The translations under genes were made by a program, and so were the position numbers. The notes under the pieces are model-generated. The model did not search any database. It saw nothing but the letters and a program-made list of their open reading frames with translations, and was not told the DNA's origin. 64,000 nucleotides of DNA from Streptococcus mitis. Its GTDB lineage: Bacteria > Bacillota > Bacilli > Lactobacillales > Streptococcaceae. Positions 1 to 8,525 of this stretch are shown piece after piece. The stretch's first letter is position 1. Every line of letters begins with the position of its first letter. The stretch spans positions 8,041-72,040 of the forward strand of contig NZ_WIJK01000011.1 of NCBI RefSeq assembly GCF_009496285.1. The letters run 5' to 3'.

Positions 1-1103
1 GTAATTTGCTCAAAGTCAGCATCCCAAATCCAGCTGGTATCAATCCCGTCCGCATAGTTGGCATTGAGGAGAACAGATAGACTAAATGGGTAAGGAGCTA
101 GTTTGATCATTTCGATGGCCTGGGTAGCACCAACAGGATTTTTAATAAGAACCAGTGTGCATTCCTTGTCACCAATCTGGAAGGTTTCTTGGCGACCGAA
201 TACTGCACGACTCTTGTCAAATCCTTGCTTGATTAGTTGTGGCTCAGCTCCGAGGAAGCGGGCAATAGCGACAGCAGCCAGAGCATTGTAGATGTTGTAG
301 AGACCACCGATTTGAATACCGTATTCTTGGCCGTCGATAACAAAACGAGAGCGATTGTTGGTCAATTCAACCAGTTCAGTCAGACGATAATCCAGCTCAG
401 GACGTTTGCATCCACAATTTTCACAGATATAGGCCCCCAAGTTGGCATAGGTATTAAGCTCATACTTAAGAATGCTATGACATTCAGGGCAGAGGATACC
501 TTCGGTATTGTAGTGAGCAAGTTGCGCTGGACCTTTTTTCATATCAAAACCAAAATACTGAACAGGATTTGGAATTGTAGGTTTGTAGAAAAGAGGACTG
601 TCACCATTCAGCAGAACAGTAGCAGTAGGAACTTTCCGAATAGCATCCAAAATCATGTTGTAAGTCGTGTAGATCTCACCATAGCGGTCCATTTGGTCAC
701 GGAAGATATTGGTGATGACGAAGAGACTTGGCTTGATGTAGTCACAGATACGGGAAAGACTGGCCTCGTCGATTTCTAAAACTGCAATGTTTTTACCTGT
801 TTTAGAGGATTTTGCTGTCAAGAAGGTGGTGGTAATCCCTGTAATCATATTGGCACCACTAGGATTGGTCAGAACTTGACCATAGACTTCGTTTAAAATA
901 CCGACAGTGAGGGCGGTTGTCAGGGTTTTTCCATTGGTACCAGTAACTACGACAATCTCGTAGTTCTTCGCTAAATGTTGTAAAATATCTTTATCAAATT
1001 GGAGGGCAAGTTTCCCTGGGAGCGTACTTCCACGTCCGAGACGACTCAAAATAAAGTGAGAAGAACGTCCAGCAAGGAGCCCAAAAGTAGTTTCTAATTT
1101 CAT
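1..1103 (-). CDS. murT: MurT, lipid II isoglutaminyl synthase Mur-ligase subunit (3' end outside window)
   Basis: MurT works with the glutaminase GatD to amidate the alpha-carboxyl of D-Glu in lipid II, giving D-isoglutamine in the peptidoglycan stem. The visible part is about 367 of the roughly 450 residues usual for the family. It begins [13 protein letters not shown], carries the Mur-ligase ATP loop [10 protein letters not shown] near residue 55, the NIFRDQMDR motif, and a Cys4 zinc ribbon (CPEC...CENC) near residues 205-230 that separates MurT from ordinary Mur ligases. The start is the ATG complementary to 1101-1103. It has no ribosome binding site, because the -10 box lies only six bases upstream, so a leaderless message is likely. 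gatD should follow outside the window. Confidence 0.93.
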   Translation of the reverse strand, partial: MKLETTFGLLAGRSSHFILSRLGRGSTLPGKLALQFDKDILQHLAKNYEIVVVTGTNGKTLTTALTVGILNEVYGQVLTNPSGANMITGITTTFLTAKSSKTGKNIAVLEIDEASLSRICDYIKPSLFVITNIFRDQMDRYGEIYTTYNMILDAIRKVPTATVLLNGDSPLFYKPTIPNPVQYFGFDMKKGPAQLAHYNTEGILCPECHSILKYELNTYANLGAYICENCGCKRPELDYRLTELVELTNNRSRFVIDGQEYGIQIGGLYNIYNALAAVAIARFLGAEPQLIKQGFDKSRAVFGRQETFQIGDKECTLVLIKNPVGATQAIEMIKLAPYPFSLSVLLNANYADGIDTSWIWDADFEQI

Positions 1104-1109
1104 GTTTCT

Positions 1110-1118
1110 ATTATATCA
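1110..1118 (-). promoter_or_regulatory. Extended -10 promoter of murT placing +1 at the start codon
   Basis: On the minus strand the sequence reads TGATATAATAGAAACATG: an extended TG-n motif, a perfect TATAAT (1115-1110), six bases, then the start codon. Usual -10 to +1 spacing puts transcription start on the A of ATG. The -35 region is poor (TCTGTC at about 1138-1133), as expected for an extended -10 promoter. Confidence 0.65.
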
Positions 1119-1149
1119 TAAAAGCTGAAAAAGACAGATTTGAGATTTT

Positions 1150-1180
1150 AGAAAAAGAAAAACAGCCCAAGGAGGGCTGC
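1150..1180 (-). terminator. Intrinsic terminator after the disulfide oxidoreductase gene
   Basis: Read on the minus strand, GCAGCCC-TCCTT-GGGCTG is followed by TTTTTCTTTTTC. It lies just after the stop codon at 1191 and separates this gene from murT downstream. Confidence 0.8.
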
Positions 1181-1190
1181 CTGAATTAAC

Positions 1191-2507
1191 TTAAATCGCA
1201 AACAAGTCATTCAAGTTTTCAGCCAAGGTTGGGTGAGTGAAGATTTGTTTTGTGAAGTAAGTGTATGGGATTTTGTTGTCCATAGCAACAGTAATGATGT
1301 TGATGATTTCTTGTGATCCTTCTGAAAAGATGCTTGCCCCGAGAATTTCTTTGGTTTCAGTATTGACAACAGCTTTGAAGGCTCCACGAAGGTCTCCGTT
1401 TACGTGACCACGAGGCATGGCTGCAACAGGGATTTCCTTAACAGCGTATGGAAGCTTCAATTCAGCAGCTTGACTTTCAGTCAAACCAACTTGTGAAAGT
1501 GCTGGTGTGATAAACATGGTATTTGGCACATTGAGACGGTCTTCAAGTGTGTAGCTGCCATCACCAGCAAGGTAGCTGTAGACAACACGGAAGTCATCAA
1601 GTGAAATGTAAGTGAATTGAAGGCCACCGTTGACATCTCCAACTGCAAAGACACCAGGAACATTTGTTTGACAGTTTTTGTCGACCTTGATAGCGCCACG
1701 TTCAGTAAGTTCAATATCTGTATTTTCAAGTTGAAGTGGTTCAACATTTGGTTTACGTCCTGTTGCATAGAGAAGGGCATCGAAACGATAGGTTTCATTT
1801 TCAGTCACAACAAGAACTTGGTCACCATCGTTTTTGATTTCAGTAGTATGGATGTTTTGAAGCAATTCGATGCCGTCTTCTTCCATGTATTGTTTAGCAA
1901 GAGCTGCGATGGAAGGTTCTGCACGAGGTAGGAAAGTATCTAGAGCATCCAAGACTGTTACCTTGCTTCCGAGTTTGTTGTAAAGACCAGCAAATTCAAG
2001 ACCAATGTTTCCACCACCAAGAATTCCGAGTTTTTCTGGTAATTGTTCCAAGTTTTGGATACCTGTTGAGTCAAAGACATTCTTGCTGGTCGCAAGACCT
2101 GGAATTGATAAAACGTTTGAAACAGCACCAGTGTTGATAACAATTGTTTCAGCTGTTAGTTCTTGTTTTTCATCACCAGCTTGAATTTCGATGACTTTAT
2201 TAGAAACAAAGTGGGCTTCGGCATCAATGATATCAACTCCAGTACCAGCGATAGTAGCATAGTTTTTACCATTGAGGCGTGTAGTAACAGTGTTTTTAGT
2301 TGCCATAACCTCGTCAAATGACAAGTCCTTTTCTGCAGCAACTAATAAGGTTTTAGTTGGAATACAACCGATGTTGATACAAGTTCCACCGTACATAGCC
2401 TTGTTGCGTTCGATAAGGGCAACTTTTTTACCAGCTGAAGCTAGTTTGGCAGCAAGAGTTTTACCTGCCTTACCAAATCCAATAACAATTAAATCGTATG
2501 TTAACAT
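1191..2507 (-). CDS. har: FAD-dependent pyridine nucleotide-disulfide oxidoreductase, RclA/Har-like
   Basis: This is a 438-residue flavin disulfide reductase of the RclA/MerA-like group. It has an N-terminal FAD Rossmann motif (GFGKAG, residues 10-15), the redox pair C43-x4-C48 in GGTCINIGCIP, an NAD(P)H motif GGGNIGLEFA in the middle, the FAD motif AVGDVNGG, and a C-terminal dimerisation domain with the HPTLAEN motif that places the active-site histidine. Work on the pneumococcal homologue describes reduction of hypothiocyanous acid, and the gene order beside murT fits that locus. The symbol rests on that similarity recalled from memory and not on a search. The start at 2507 has AGGAGG eight bases upstream. 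A single-gene unit with its own terminator. Confidence 0.85.
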   Translation of the reverse strand: MLTYDLIVIGFGKAGKTLAAKLASAGKKVALIERNKAMYGGTCINIGCIPTKTLLVAAEKDLSFDEVMATKNTVTTRLNGKNYATIAGTGVDIIDAEAHFVSNKVIEIQAGDEKQELTAETIVINTGAVSNVLSIPGLATSKNVFDSTGIQNLEQLPEKLGILGGGNIGLEFAGLYNKLGSKVTVLDALDTFLPRAEPSIAALAKQYMEEDGIELLQNIHTTEIKNDGDQVLVVTENETYRFDALLYATGRKPNVEPLQLENTDIELTERGAIKVDKNCQTNVPGVFAVGDVNGGLQFTYISLDDFRVVYSYLAGDGSYTLEDRLNVPNTMFITPALSQVGLTESQAAELKLPYAVKEIPVAAMPRGHVNGDLRGAFKAVVNTETKEILGASIFSEGSQEIINIITVAMDNKIPYTYFTKQIFTHPTLAENLNDLFAI

Positions 2508-2690
2508 TTTTAAATCCTCCTGTTTGTTTTCATTCTAACACAAGAAAAAAATTTTTTCACAATTCTGCTACGGGAAAAAATATTGGACTAAATTAGTCTT
2601 ACGAAAGCTTTTGAGAATCAAGTTCAAAAAATAGAAAAATCGTTTACATGATTTAATCAAGTGGTTAGACTATCTTTTGGCTCTCTCTTG

Positions 2691-2846
2691 TGTTATACTA
2701 GATAAGTTGCAAAGAAAGCAGTACTTTTCTTTAGTGGAAAAGAAGCAACACGGTCTTTCATAAAAACTGAAAGTACGTCATGACAAGAAAAGTATAAACT
2801 AAGCGCTATAGGATGGCTTCGCACCATCTTTAGAAAGAAGAATAAC
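2691..2846 (+). promoter_or_regulatory. cshA promoter and long structured mRNA leader
   Basis: An extended -10 (TGTTATACT, 2691-2699) predicts transcription start near 2706, leaving a leader of about 140 nt. The leader folds as GTTGC (2706-2710) with GCAAC (2745-2749) around CTTTTC/GAAAAG (2724-2729/2737-2742). The same strand can instead pair over ten bases with AAGAAAAGTA at 2785-2794, or over seven with AAAGTAC at 2770-2776. A last hairpin, GATGG-cttcgca-CCATC (2812-2828), sits just before the ribosome binding site. No poly-U tract follows, so this is not a terminator. Rearrangement by the helicase product is only an inference. Confidence 0.55.
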
Positions 2847-4406
2847 GTGAAATTTAATGAATTTAATCTTTCTGCTGATTTATTGGCAGAAATTGAAAAA
2901 GCAGGATTTGTAGAAGCAAGTCCTATCCAAGAGCAAACTATTCCTTTGGCTCTTGAAGGGAAAGATGTTATCGGACAAGCTCAAACCGGTACAGGGAAAA
3001 CTGCAGCCTTTGGCTTGCCAACCCTTGAAAAGATTCGTACAGAAGAAGCAACCATTCAAGCTTTGGTGATTGCCCCAACTCGTGAACTAGCTGTTCAAAG
3101 TCAGGAAGAACTTTTCCGCTTTGGACGTAGCAAGGGTGTAAAAGTCCGTTCTGTTTATGGTGGTTCAAGTATTGAAAAACAAATCAAGGCTCTTAAGTCA
3201 GGAGCTCATATCGTAGTTGGAACGCCTGGTCGTCTCCTAGACTTGATTAAACGCAAAGCCTTGAAATTGCAAGATATTGAAACTCTCATCCTTGACGAAG
3301 CAGATGAGATGCTTAACATGGGCTTCCTTGAGGATATTGAAGCCATTATCTCTCGTGTCCCAGAAAATCGTCAAACCTTGCTCTTTTCAGCAACTATGCC
3401 AGATGCTATCAAACGTATCGGGGTTCAGTTCATGAAAGAACCTGAGCATGTGAAGATTGCGGCTAAAGAGTTGACAACAGAATTGGTAGACCAGTACTAT
3501 ATCCGCGTTAAGGAACAAGAAAAATTTGATACCATGACTCGTCTTATGGATGTTGATCAACCTGAGTTGTCAATCGTCTTCGGTCGTACAAAACGCCGTG
3601 TAGATGAATTGACTCGTGGTTTGAAAATCCGTGGTTTCCGTGCAGAAGGAATTCATGGTGATTTGGACCAAAACAAACGTCTTCGTGTCCTTCGTGATTT
3701 TAAAAACGGTAATCTGGATGTTCTAGTTGCGACGGACGTTGCAGCGCGTGGCTTGGATATTTCAGGTGTGACCCATGTCTATAACTACGATATTCCACAA
3801 GATCCTGAAAGTTATGTTCACCGTATCGGTCGTACAGGTCGTGCTGGTAAGTCAGGTCAGTCTATTACTTTCGTATCACCAAATGAAATGGGCTACCTCC
3901 AAATCATTGAAAACTTGACTAAGAAACGCATGAAAGGTCTTAAACCTGCAAGTGCAGAAGAAGCCTTCCAAGCTAAGAAGCAAGTAGCTCTTAAGAAAAT
4001 CGAACGTGATTTTGCTAATGAGGAAATTCGTAGCAACTTTGAGAAGTTTGGCAAGGATGCTCGTCAATTGGCCTCAGAATTCAGCCCAGAAGAATTGGCA
4101 ATGTATATCTTGAGTCTGACTGTTCAAGATCCAGATAGTCTGCCTGAAGTGGAGATTGCGCGTGAAAAACCATTACCGTTTAAACCATCAGGTAGTGGCT
4201 TCGGTGGTAAAGCCAAGGGAGGCCGTGGAGACCGTCGCCGTCGCGACAATCGTCGTGGTGAACGTCGAGATGACTTCAAAAAAGGCAGTCGCAAAAATGA
4301 CCGCTTTGATAAGGAAAAACGTTACCGTAAAGACAACAAAAAACCTCGCACAACATCTAGCGAAAAGCAAACAGGCTTTGTTATTCGAAACAAGGGCGAT
4401 AAATAA
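2847..4406 (+). CDS. cshA: DEAD-box ATP-dependent RNA helicase, CshA type
   Basis: A 519-residue cytoplasmic RNA helicase for RNA unwinding, ribosome assembly and mRNA turnover. The motifs appear in order: Q motif (SPIQEQT, about 26), AQTGTGKT (motif I), PTRELA (Ia), TPGR (Ib), DEAD (II), SAT (III), then ARGLD and HRIGRTGRAG (V and VI). After residue 440 comes a basic Arg/Gly/Lys-rich tail (GGRGDRRRRDNRRG region), the RNA-binding extension typical of CshA and absent from the shorter CshB. The start is GTG at 2847 with AGAAAG upstream; no earlier in-frame start gives a better site. Monocistronic, between its own leader and a strong terminator. Confidence 0.93.
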   Translation: MKFNEFNLSADLLAEIEKAGFVEASPIQEQTIPLALEGKDVIGQAQTGTGKTAAFGLPTLEKIRTEEATIQALVIAPTRELAVQSQEELFRFGRSKGVKVRSVYGGSSIEKQIKALKSGAHIVVGTPGRLLDLIKRKALKLQDIETLILDEADEMLNMGFLEDIEAIISRVPENRQTLLFSATMPDAIKRIGVQFMKEPEHVKIAAKELTTELVDQYYIRVKEQEKFDTMTRLMDVDQPELSIVFGRTKRRVDELTRGLKIRGFRAEGIHGDLDQNKRLRVLRDFKNGNLDVLVATDVAARGLDISGVTHVYNYDIPQDPESYVHRIGRTGRAGKSGQSITFVSPNEMGYLQIIENLTKKRMKGLKPASAEEAFQAKKQVALKKIERDFANEEIRSNFEKFGKDARQLASEFSPEELAMYILSLTVQDPDSLPEVEIAREKPLPFKPSGSGFGGKAKGGRGDRRRRDNRRGERRDDFKKGSRKNDRFDKEKRYRKDNKKPRTTSSEKQTGFVIRNKGDK

Positions 4407-4411
4407 TAAAA

Positions 4412-4445
4412 AAAGCGGTTCACTGAGGTGAATCGCTTTTCTATA
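4412..4445 (+). terminator. Intrinsic terminator of cshA
   Basis: A twelve-pair stem, AAAGCGGTTCAC (4412-4423) with GTGAATCGCTTT (4428-4439), one G-U pair and a TGAG loop, ends in a short T run. Confidence 0.85.
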
Positions 4446-4605
4446 TAAGGAGACCGAGAGTTAAGTAAAAATCAATACTATAAGTAATATCTATATACTT
4501 GTTATCTTGTAATATTATATTATCAAAAAATGAGGGAGTTGTCAACAAGAAAATTGAAAAAAATATAAAAAATTGCAAATGTAAGAGAATTGCAATACAA
4601 TAAGC

Positions 4606-4620
4606 AATTTTCAGATAATT
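4606..4620 (+). promoter_or_regulatory. CodY box upstream of codY
   Basis: The 15-mer AATTTTCAGATAATT matches the CodY consensus AATTTTCWGAAAATT at 14 of 15 positions. It ends one base before the -35 element of the codY promoter, where bound CodY would block RNA polymerase. Negative autoregulation is the direct reading. Confidence 0.75.
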
Positions 4621-4621
4621 A

Positions 4622-4650
4622 TTGAAATAAAGACAGTTTTGTGATATAAT
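4622..4650 (+). promoter_or_regulatory. codY promoter
   Basis: TTGAAA (4622-4627), a 17-base spacer and TATAAT (4645-4650) with an extended TG at 4642-4643. Start of transcription is expected near 4657. The ribosome binding site GAGG precedes the ATG at 4677. Confidence 0.8.
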
Positions 4651-4676
4651 GGGAGCGATTAAATACGAGGTGAAAA

Positions 4677-5465
4677 ATGGCACATTTATTAGAAAAAACG
4701 AGAAAAATCACATCTATCTTAAAGCGTTCGGAGGAGCAACTACAGGATGAGCTTCCCTATAATGCCATTACACGTCAATTAGCAGATATCATCGATTGCA
4801 ATGCTTGTATTGTCAATAGCAAGGGGCGTTTATTGGGCTACTTTATGCGCTATAAAACAAACACCGATCGTGTAGAGCAGTTCTTCCAAACAAAGATTTT
4901 CCCTGAGGATTATATCCAAGGGGCAAATATGATTTACGATACAGAAGCAAATCTGACTGTAGATCACGAATTAAGCATCTTTCCAGTTGAGAGTCGTGCA
5001 GATTTCCCAGATGGTTTGACAACGATTGCTCCAATTCATGTTTCTGGGATTCGTTTGGGATCTTTGATTATCTGGCGTAATGATAAGAAATTTGAAGATG
5101 AGGATTTGATCCTTGTTGAGATTGCCAGCACGGTGGTTGGTATTCAGCTTTTGAACTTCCAACGTGAAGAAGATGAGAAAAATATCCGCCGTCGTACAGC
5201 CGTAACAATGGCAGTCAATACTCTTTCTTACTCTGAGTTACGAGCAGTATCAGCTATTTTGGGTGAATTGAATGGCAATGAAGGACAATTAACTGCTTCA
5301 GTTATTGCAGACCGTATCGGTATTACGCGTTCTGTGATTGTCAATGCTCTTCGAAAACTCGAATCAGCAGGAATTATTGAAAGTCGTTCACTGGGGATGA
5401 AGGGAACTTATCTTAAGGTCTTGATCCCAGATATCTTTGAAGAAGTGAAAAAGAGGGACTATTAA
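4677..5465 (+). CDS. codY: CodY, GTP/branched-chain amino acid-sensing global repressor
   Basis: CodY is the nutritional repressor of low-GC Gram-positives, binding AATTTTCWGAAAATT sites when isoleucine, leucine, valine or GTP is plentiful. The 262-residue length is standard. The N-terminal half is the GAF-like ligand domain (starting [15 protein letters not shown]). The C-terminal winged HTH reads [23 protein letters not shown] in outline, around residues 205-230. Its stop codon overlaps the start of pncA by one base (TAATG), so both are probably co-translated. A CodY box at its own promoter (4606-4620) and a weaker one before brnQ (38009-38023) give likely targets within this window. Confidence 0.97.
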   Translation: MAHLLEKTRKITSILKRSEEQLQDELPYNAITRQLADIIDCNACIVNSKGRLLGYFMRYKTNTDRVEQFFQTKIFPEDYIQGANMIYDTEANLTVDHELSIFPVESRADFPDGLTTIAPIHVSGIRLGSLIIWRNDKKFEDEDLILVEIASTVVGIQLLNFQREEDEKNIRRRTAVTMAVNTLSYSELRAVSAILGELNGNEGQLTASVIADRIGITRSVIVNALRKLESAGIIESRSLGMKGTYLKVLIPDIFEEVKKRDY

Positions 5466-6040
5466 TGGCTAATGCTTTAATTTCAATTGACTATACAGAA
5501 GATTTTGTAGCGGATTATGGAAAATTGACAGCTGGAGCTCCTGCTCAAGCTATATCAGAAGCGATCAATCAGGTGACTAGATTAGCATTTGACCGTGGAG
5601 ATTATATTTTCTTTACCATTGATGCTCATGAGGAAAATGATGTCTTTCATCCAGAAAGTAAACTATTTCCCCCTCATAATCTGATTGGGACCAGCGGGCG
5701 TAATCTATATGGTAAGTTAGCCGAGTTCTATCAGGAATATGCTGGCGATAGTCGTGTTTTCTGGATGGACAAGCGTCACTATTCGGCTTTTTCTGGCACA
5801 GATTTGGATATCCGTCTGAGAGAGCGTCGCGTGGATACAGTCATCTTAACAGGTGTTCTTACAGATATCTGTGTATTGCATACGGCTATCGATGCCTATA
5901 ATCTTGGGTATCAGATAGAAGTTGTTAAGCCAGCAGTTGCATCAATCTGGCCTGAAAATCACCAGTTTGCACTTGGACATTTTAAGAATACATTAGGAGC
6001 GAAACTCCTTGATGAAAATCTAGTTGAAATCAAAGAATAA
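5465..6040 (+). CDS. pncA: Nicotinamidase/isochorismatase-family hydrolase, PncA
   Basis: PncA hydrolyses nicotinamide to nicotinic acid for NAD salvage in the cytosol. At 191 residues it has the expected catalytic triad D9, K103 (MDKRHYSAF) and C136 (TDICVLHT), and metal-binding D53, H55 and H71. The loop CVLHTA with a cis-peptide position after the catalytic region is typical of cysteine hydrolases. It starts in the TAATG overlap with codY, so its expression follows CodY. No terminator is seen before the next promoter, that of tRNA-Leu. Confidence 0.9.
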   Translation: MANALISIDYTEDFVADYGKLTAGAPAQAISEAINQVTRLAFDRGDYIFFTIDAHEENDVFHPESKLFPPHNLIGTSGRNLYGKLAEFYQEYAGDSRVFWMDKRHYSAFSGTDLDIRLRERRVDTVILTGVLTDICVLHTAIDAYNLGYQIEVVKPAVASIWPENHQFALGHFKNTLGAKLLDENLVEIKE

Positions 6041-6077
6041 TGTATTCAAAAAAAATGAAAAAAATCTGAAAAAAGTG

Positions 6078-6106
6078 TTGACAAAGTTTGTGAAAGTTGA
6101 TATACT
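6078..6106 (+). promoter_or_regulatory. tRNA-Leu promoter
   Basis: Consensus TTGACA (6078-6083), a 17-base spacer, and TATACT (6101-6106) with TG at 6098-6099. It lies 15 bases upstream of the tRNA. Confidence 0.85.
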
Positions 6107-6121
6107 AGTAAAGTAATCGAC

Positions 6122-6207
6122 GCGGGGATGGCGGAATTGGCAGACGCGCAGGACTAAGGATCCTGTGACCGCTTTAGGTCGTGAGGGTTCAAGTCCCTCT
6201 CTCCGCA
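6122..6207 (+). tRNA. tRNA-Leu (anticodon AAG)
   Basis: An 86-nt class II tRNA with a seven-pair acceptor stem (GCGGGGA/TCTCCGC, one G-T), D arm with GGCAGACGC, anticodon stem CAGGA/TCCTG around loop CTAAGGA (AAG reads Leu CTT/CTC), a long variable arm, and T arm GAGGG-TTCAAGT-CCCTC. Discriminator A; CCA is not encoded. Confidence 0.93.
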
Positions 6208-6213
6208 TAGGAA

Positions 6214-6242
6214 AAGAGTTAGCTTCAGCTAGCTCTTTTTTG
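6214..6242 (+). terminator. Terminator of tRNA-Leu
   Basis: The stem AGAGTTAGCT/AGCTAGCTCT (6215-6236) is followed by a T run. Confidence 0.8.
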
Positions 6243-6497
6243 TTGAAATGCATAGCAATAAATCTACAGGAGAAGAATACCTTTTTCTTGTGGTTTTTTT
6301 CTTTCAATTCAAAAAGTGCTATAATAGATATAGAAAAGATGGCAAAAGTTCAGTTTTGAAAAAATTAGAGAGGTAGTAGTGTAGAAAAGTTTAATCTATC
6401 CTAGTTTATAAGGGTTCTTATCGGAAAGCTTTCATAGTTAAAGACTTGTATTTCCTGATTTAAAATAAGTATTTCAAAAATGTAAAGGGGGATTACG

Positions 6498-7109
6498 ATG
6501 GTTAATGAACTTCAACGAATAATGAGCGCCTTTATTCAAATTCTCTTTATTATTTTACTACCTTCTATCTGGTGGTTTCTGACTGTGAGGGGGAAAGTCC
6601 CATTTATGGAATGGATTGGTTTAAAATCTATTAAAAGGGATAAAGATTCTTATCTAATTACATGGATAATTGGTGGTTTTCTCTTGTTTACCATTTTTTA
6701 TATGCTTATCTTTCCTCTAACACGTAGTATAGAAACGGCTACTTCGACTTTTTCTGGTATGGGCTATAAGGCTTTACCAAGTATTCTAATTTATAGTATT
6801 TTGCAAACATCTTTGCCAGAGGAACTGCTATTTAGAGGATTTCTACTGAAACGAATGGCAAATCACATGCCGTTTGTCTTTGCAAATACGATACAGGCTA
6901 TCGCTTTTGGATTGCTTCATGGAGTATTATTTGCTTCAGTAGTAAGTTTAGAAGTCACTTTTTTCATTATATTTTTTACTGGAGCAATAGCAGCTTATCT
7001 TGGTTTTGTTAATGAAAAGAAAGCTGGAGGGTCCATTTTAACAAGTTGGATCATACATGCTGTAGCTAACATTTTCTCTGGGATAGTTGCTGCATTTTCT
7101 CTGTTTTAA
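6498..7109 (+). CDS. CPBP-family intramembrane metalloprotease (CAAX/Abi type)
   Basis: A 203-residue polytopic membrane protein with four or more hydrophobic segments. The three CPBP signatures are present: EELLFRGF (the EExxxR glutamate pair), FGLLHG (second motif histidine) and HAVAN (HxxxN) near the C terminus. These are the intramembrane glutamyl-protease residues of Rce1-like enzymes. In streptococci such proteins occur beside bacteriocin and export genes, often with a presumed immunity role, and here the vex exporter follows. The substrate is unknown. The start has GGGGGA seven bases upstream. The gap to the vex1 promoter argues for separate transcription. Confidence 0.82.
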   Translation: MVNELQRIMSAFIQILFIILLPSIWWFLTVRGKVPFMEWIGLKSIKRDKDSYLITWIIGGFLLFTIFYMLIFPLTRSIETATSTFSGMGYKALPSILIYSILQTSLPEELLFRGFLLKRMANHMPFVFANTIQAIAFGLLHGVLFASVVSLEVTFFIIFFTGAIAAYLGFVNEKKAGGSILTSWIIHAVANIFSGIVAAFSLF

Positions 7110-7203
7110 TCTGGGTGATTTATAAATATAAAGTCAGTAGAAATACTGGCTTATTTTATTTCAAAAATTTTTCTTATTTCATAAACATTTCATATTTGGA
7201 TAT

Positions 7204-7209
7204 TATAAT
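7204..7209 (+). promoter_or_regulatory. -10 element of the vex operon
   Basis: TATAAT at 7204-7209 with a weak -35 (ATAAAC around 7181), consistent with a regulated promoter. GGAGG (7224-7228) precedes the vex1 ATG at 7235. Confidence 0.5.
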
Positions 7210-7234
7210 AGTCTTACAAATATGGAGGTGCTAT

Positions 7235-8512
7235 ATGAATCCCATTCAAAGAGCTTGGGCTTACGTCAGCAGAAAACGACTGAGAAGTCTCATATTATTC
7301 CTGATTCTATTTGTCTTATTGGCTGGAATATCGGCTTGTTTGACGCTCATGAAGTCCAACAAAACAGTAGAAAATAATCTCTATCGATCATTGAATACAT
7401 CTTTCTCGATTAAAAGAATCGAACCGGATCAGACTTTTCAATTGTCTCAACTAGATTGCCTGAAAAAGATAAAGGGTCTTGAGAATATTTCACCTGAGTT
7501 AGAAACAATAGCCAAGTTAACTGACAAAGAAGTCGTTACTGGAGAACAAAGTATTCAAAGGGATGATTTGACAGAGGCTGAAAAAAATCTCGTCAGTTTG
7601 ATTGCTTTGGAAGATTCTTCCAAGGATGTTTCTTTTACAAGTTCCGCCTTTACCCTTAAAGAAGGAAGGCATTTAGAAAAAGGAGATAGCAAAAAAATCT
7701 TAATCCATGAAGATTTAGCCAAGAAAAACAATCTAAAAATAGGTGATAAGATTAGCTTAAATCCTGTTCCAGTAGAAGGAAATAGTGGACAAAGGCTAGA
7801 TTATGAAATCGTAGGTATTTTCTCAGGGCAGAAGCAAGAGAAATTTACCGGTCTATCATCAGACTTTAGTGAAAATACGGTCTATACTGACTACGAAAGT
7901 AGCCAAACTCTTCTTGGAAATAAGGAAGCTCAAGTTTCTGCTGCTCGTTTCTATCTAGAAAATCCCAAAGATATGGATGGCATCCTTCAAGAGGTTGAAA
8001 AGTTATCTCTGGAAAACCAAGGTTTCCAAGTAGAAAAGGAAAATAAGGCTTTTGAACAAATCAAGGATTCAGTTTCGACCTTCCAAACCTTCCTCCAAAT
8101 TTTCCTCTATGGCATTATGATTGCTGGTGTGGGAGCGCTGATTTTGGTCTTGTCACTTTGGTTACGAGAGCGAGTCTACGAGGTTGGTATTTTATTGGCA
8201 CTAGGAAAAGGAAAAATAGCAATCTTTAGCCAATTCTGCCTGGAAGTCATCCTAGTTTCATTGGCAGCTATTCTGCCAGCATTTGTGGCTGGGAATGCCA
8301 TTACTTCCTATCTCTTGAAGACTGTACTAGCAAGTGGCGATCAAGCCGCACTACAAGATACGCTAGCAAAGGCAACGAATCTTTCAACCAGTATTCTATC
8401 ATTTGGAGAATCTTACGTCTTTCTACTTGTGATTAGCTGCTTGTCAGTTGCACTTTGTTTTATCTTTTTATTTAGAAAATCACCTAAGGAAATTTTATCA
8501 TCCATCAGTTAA
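7235..8512 (+). CDS. vex1: Vex1, ABC transporter permease (FtsX/MacB-like)
   Basis: A 425-residue membrane protein with the FtsX-like layout: one N-terminal transmembrane helix (residues 14-34), a long extracytoplasmic region, then three C-terminal helices near 295-320, 345-370 and 395-415. The juxta-membrane motif VYEVGILLALGKGK is the cytoplasmic coupling segment of this family. The start is ATG 7235, with GGAGG spaced six bases. The open frame extends 40 codons upstream, but that part covers the promoter and is not translated. With vex2 and vex3 it forms a MacB/LolE-like exporter with two different permeases. The substrate is unknown. Pneumococcal work linked the system to the vancomycin-tolerance regulator VncRS encoded next door. 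Confidence 0.9.
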   Translation: MNPIQRAWAYVSRKRLRSLILFLILFVLLAGISACLTLMKSNKTVENNLYRSLNTSFSIKRIEPDQTFQLSQLDCLKKIKGLENISPELETIAKLTDKEVVTGEQSIQRDDLTEAEKNLVSLIALEDSSKDVSFTSSAFTLKEGRHLEKGDSKKILIHEDLAKKNNLKIGDKISLNPVPVEGNSGQRLDYEIVGIFSGQKQEKFTGLSSDFSENTVYTDYESSQTLLGNKEAQVSAARFYLENPKDMDGILQEVEKLSLENQGFQVEKENKAFEQIKDSVSTFQTFLQIFLYGIMIAGVGALILVLSLWLRERVYEVGILLALGKGKIAIFSQFCLEVILVSLAAILPAFVAGNAITSYLLKTVLASGDQAALQDTLAKATNLSTSILSFGESYVFLLVISCLSVALCFIFLFRKSPKEILSSIS

Positions 8513-8525
8513 TAAAGGAGAAATC

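Noticed and set aside
237..779. Open frame of 180 codons on the plus strand
   Set aside because: It is antisense to murT, which has all Mur-ligase motifs. No ribosome site and no protein-like features.
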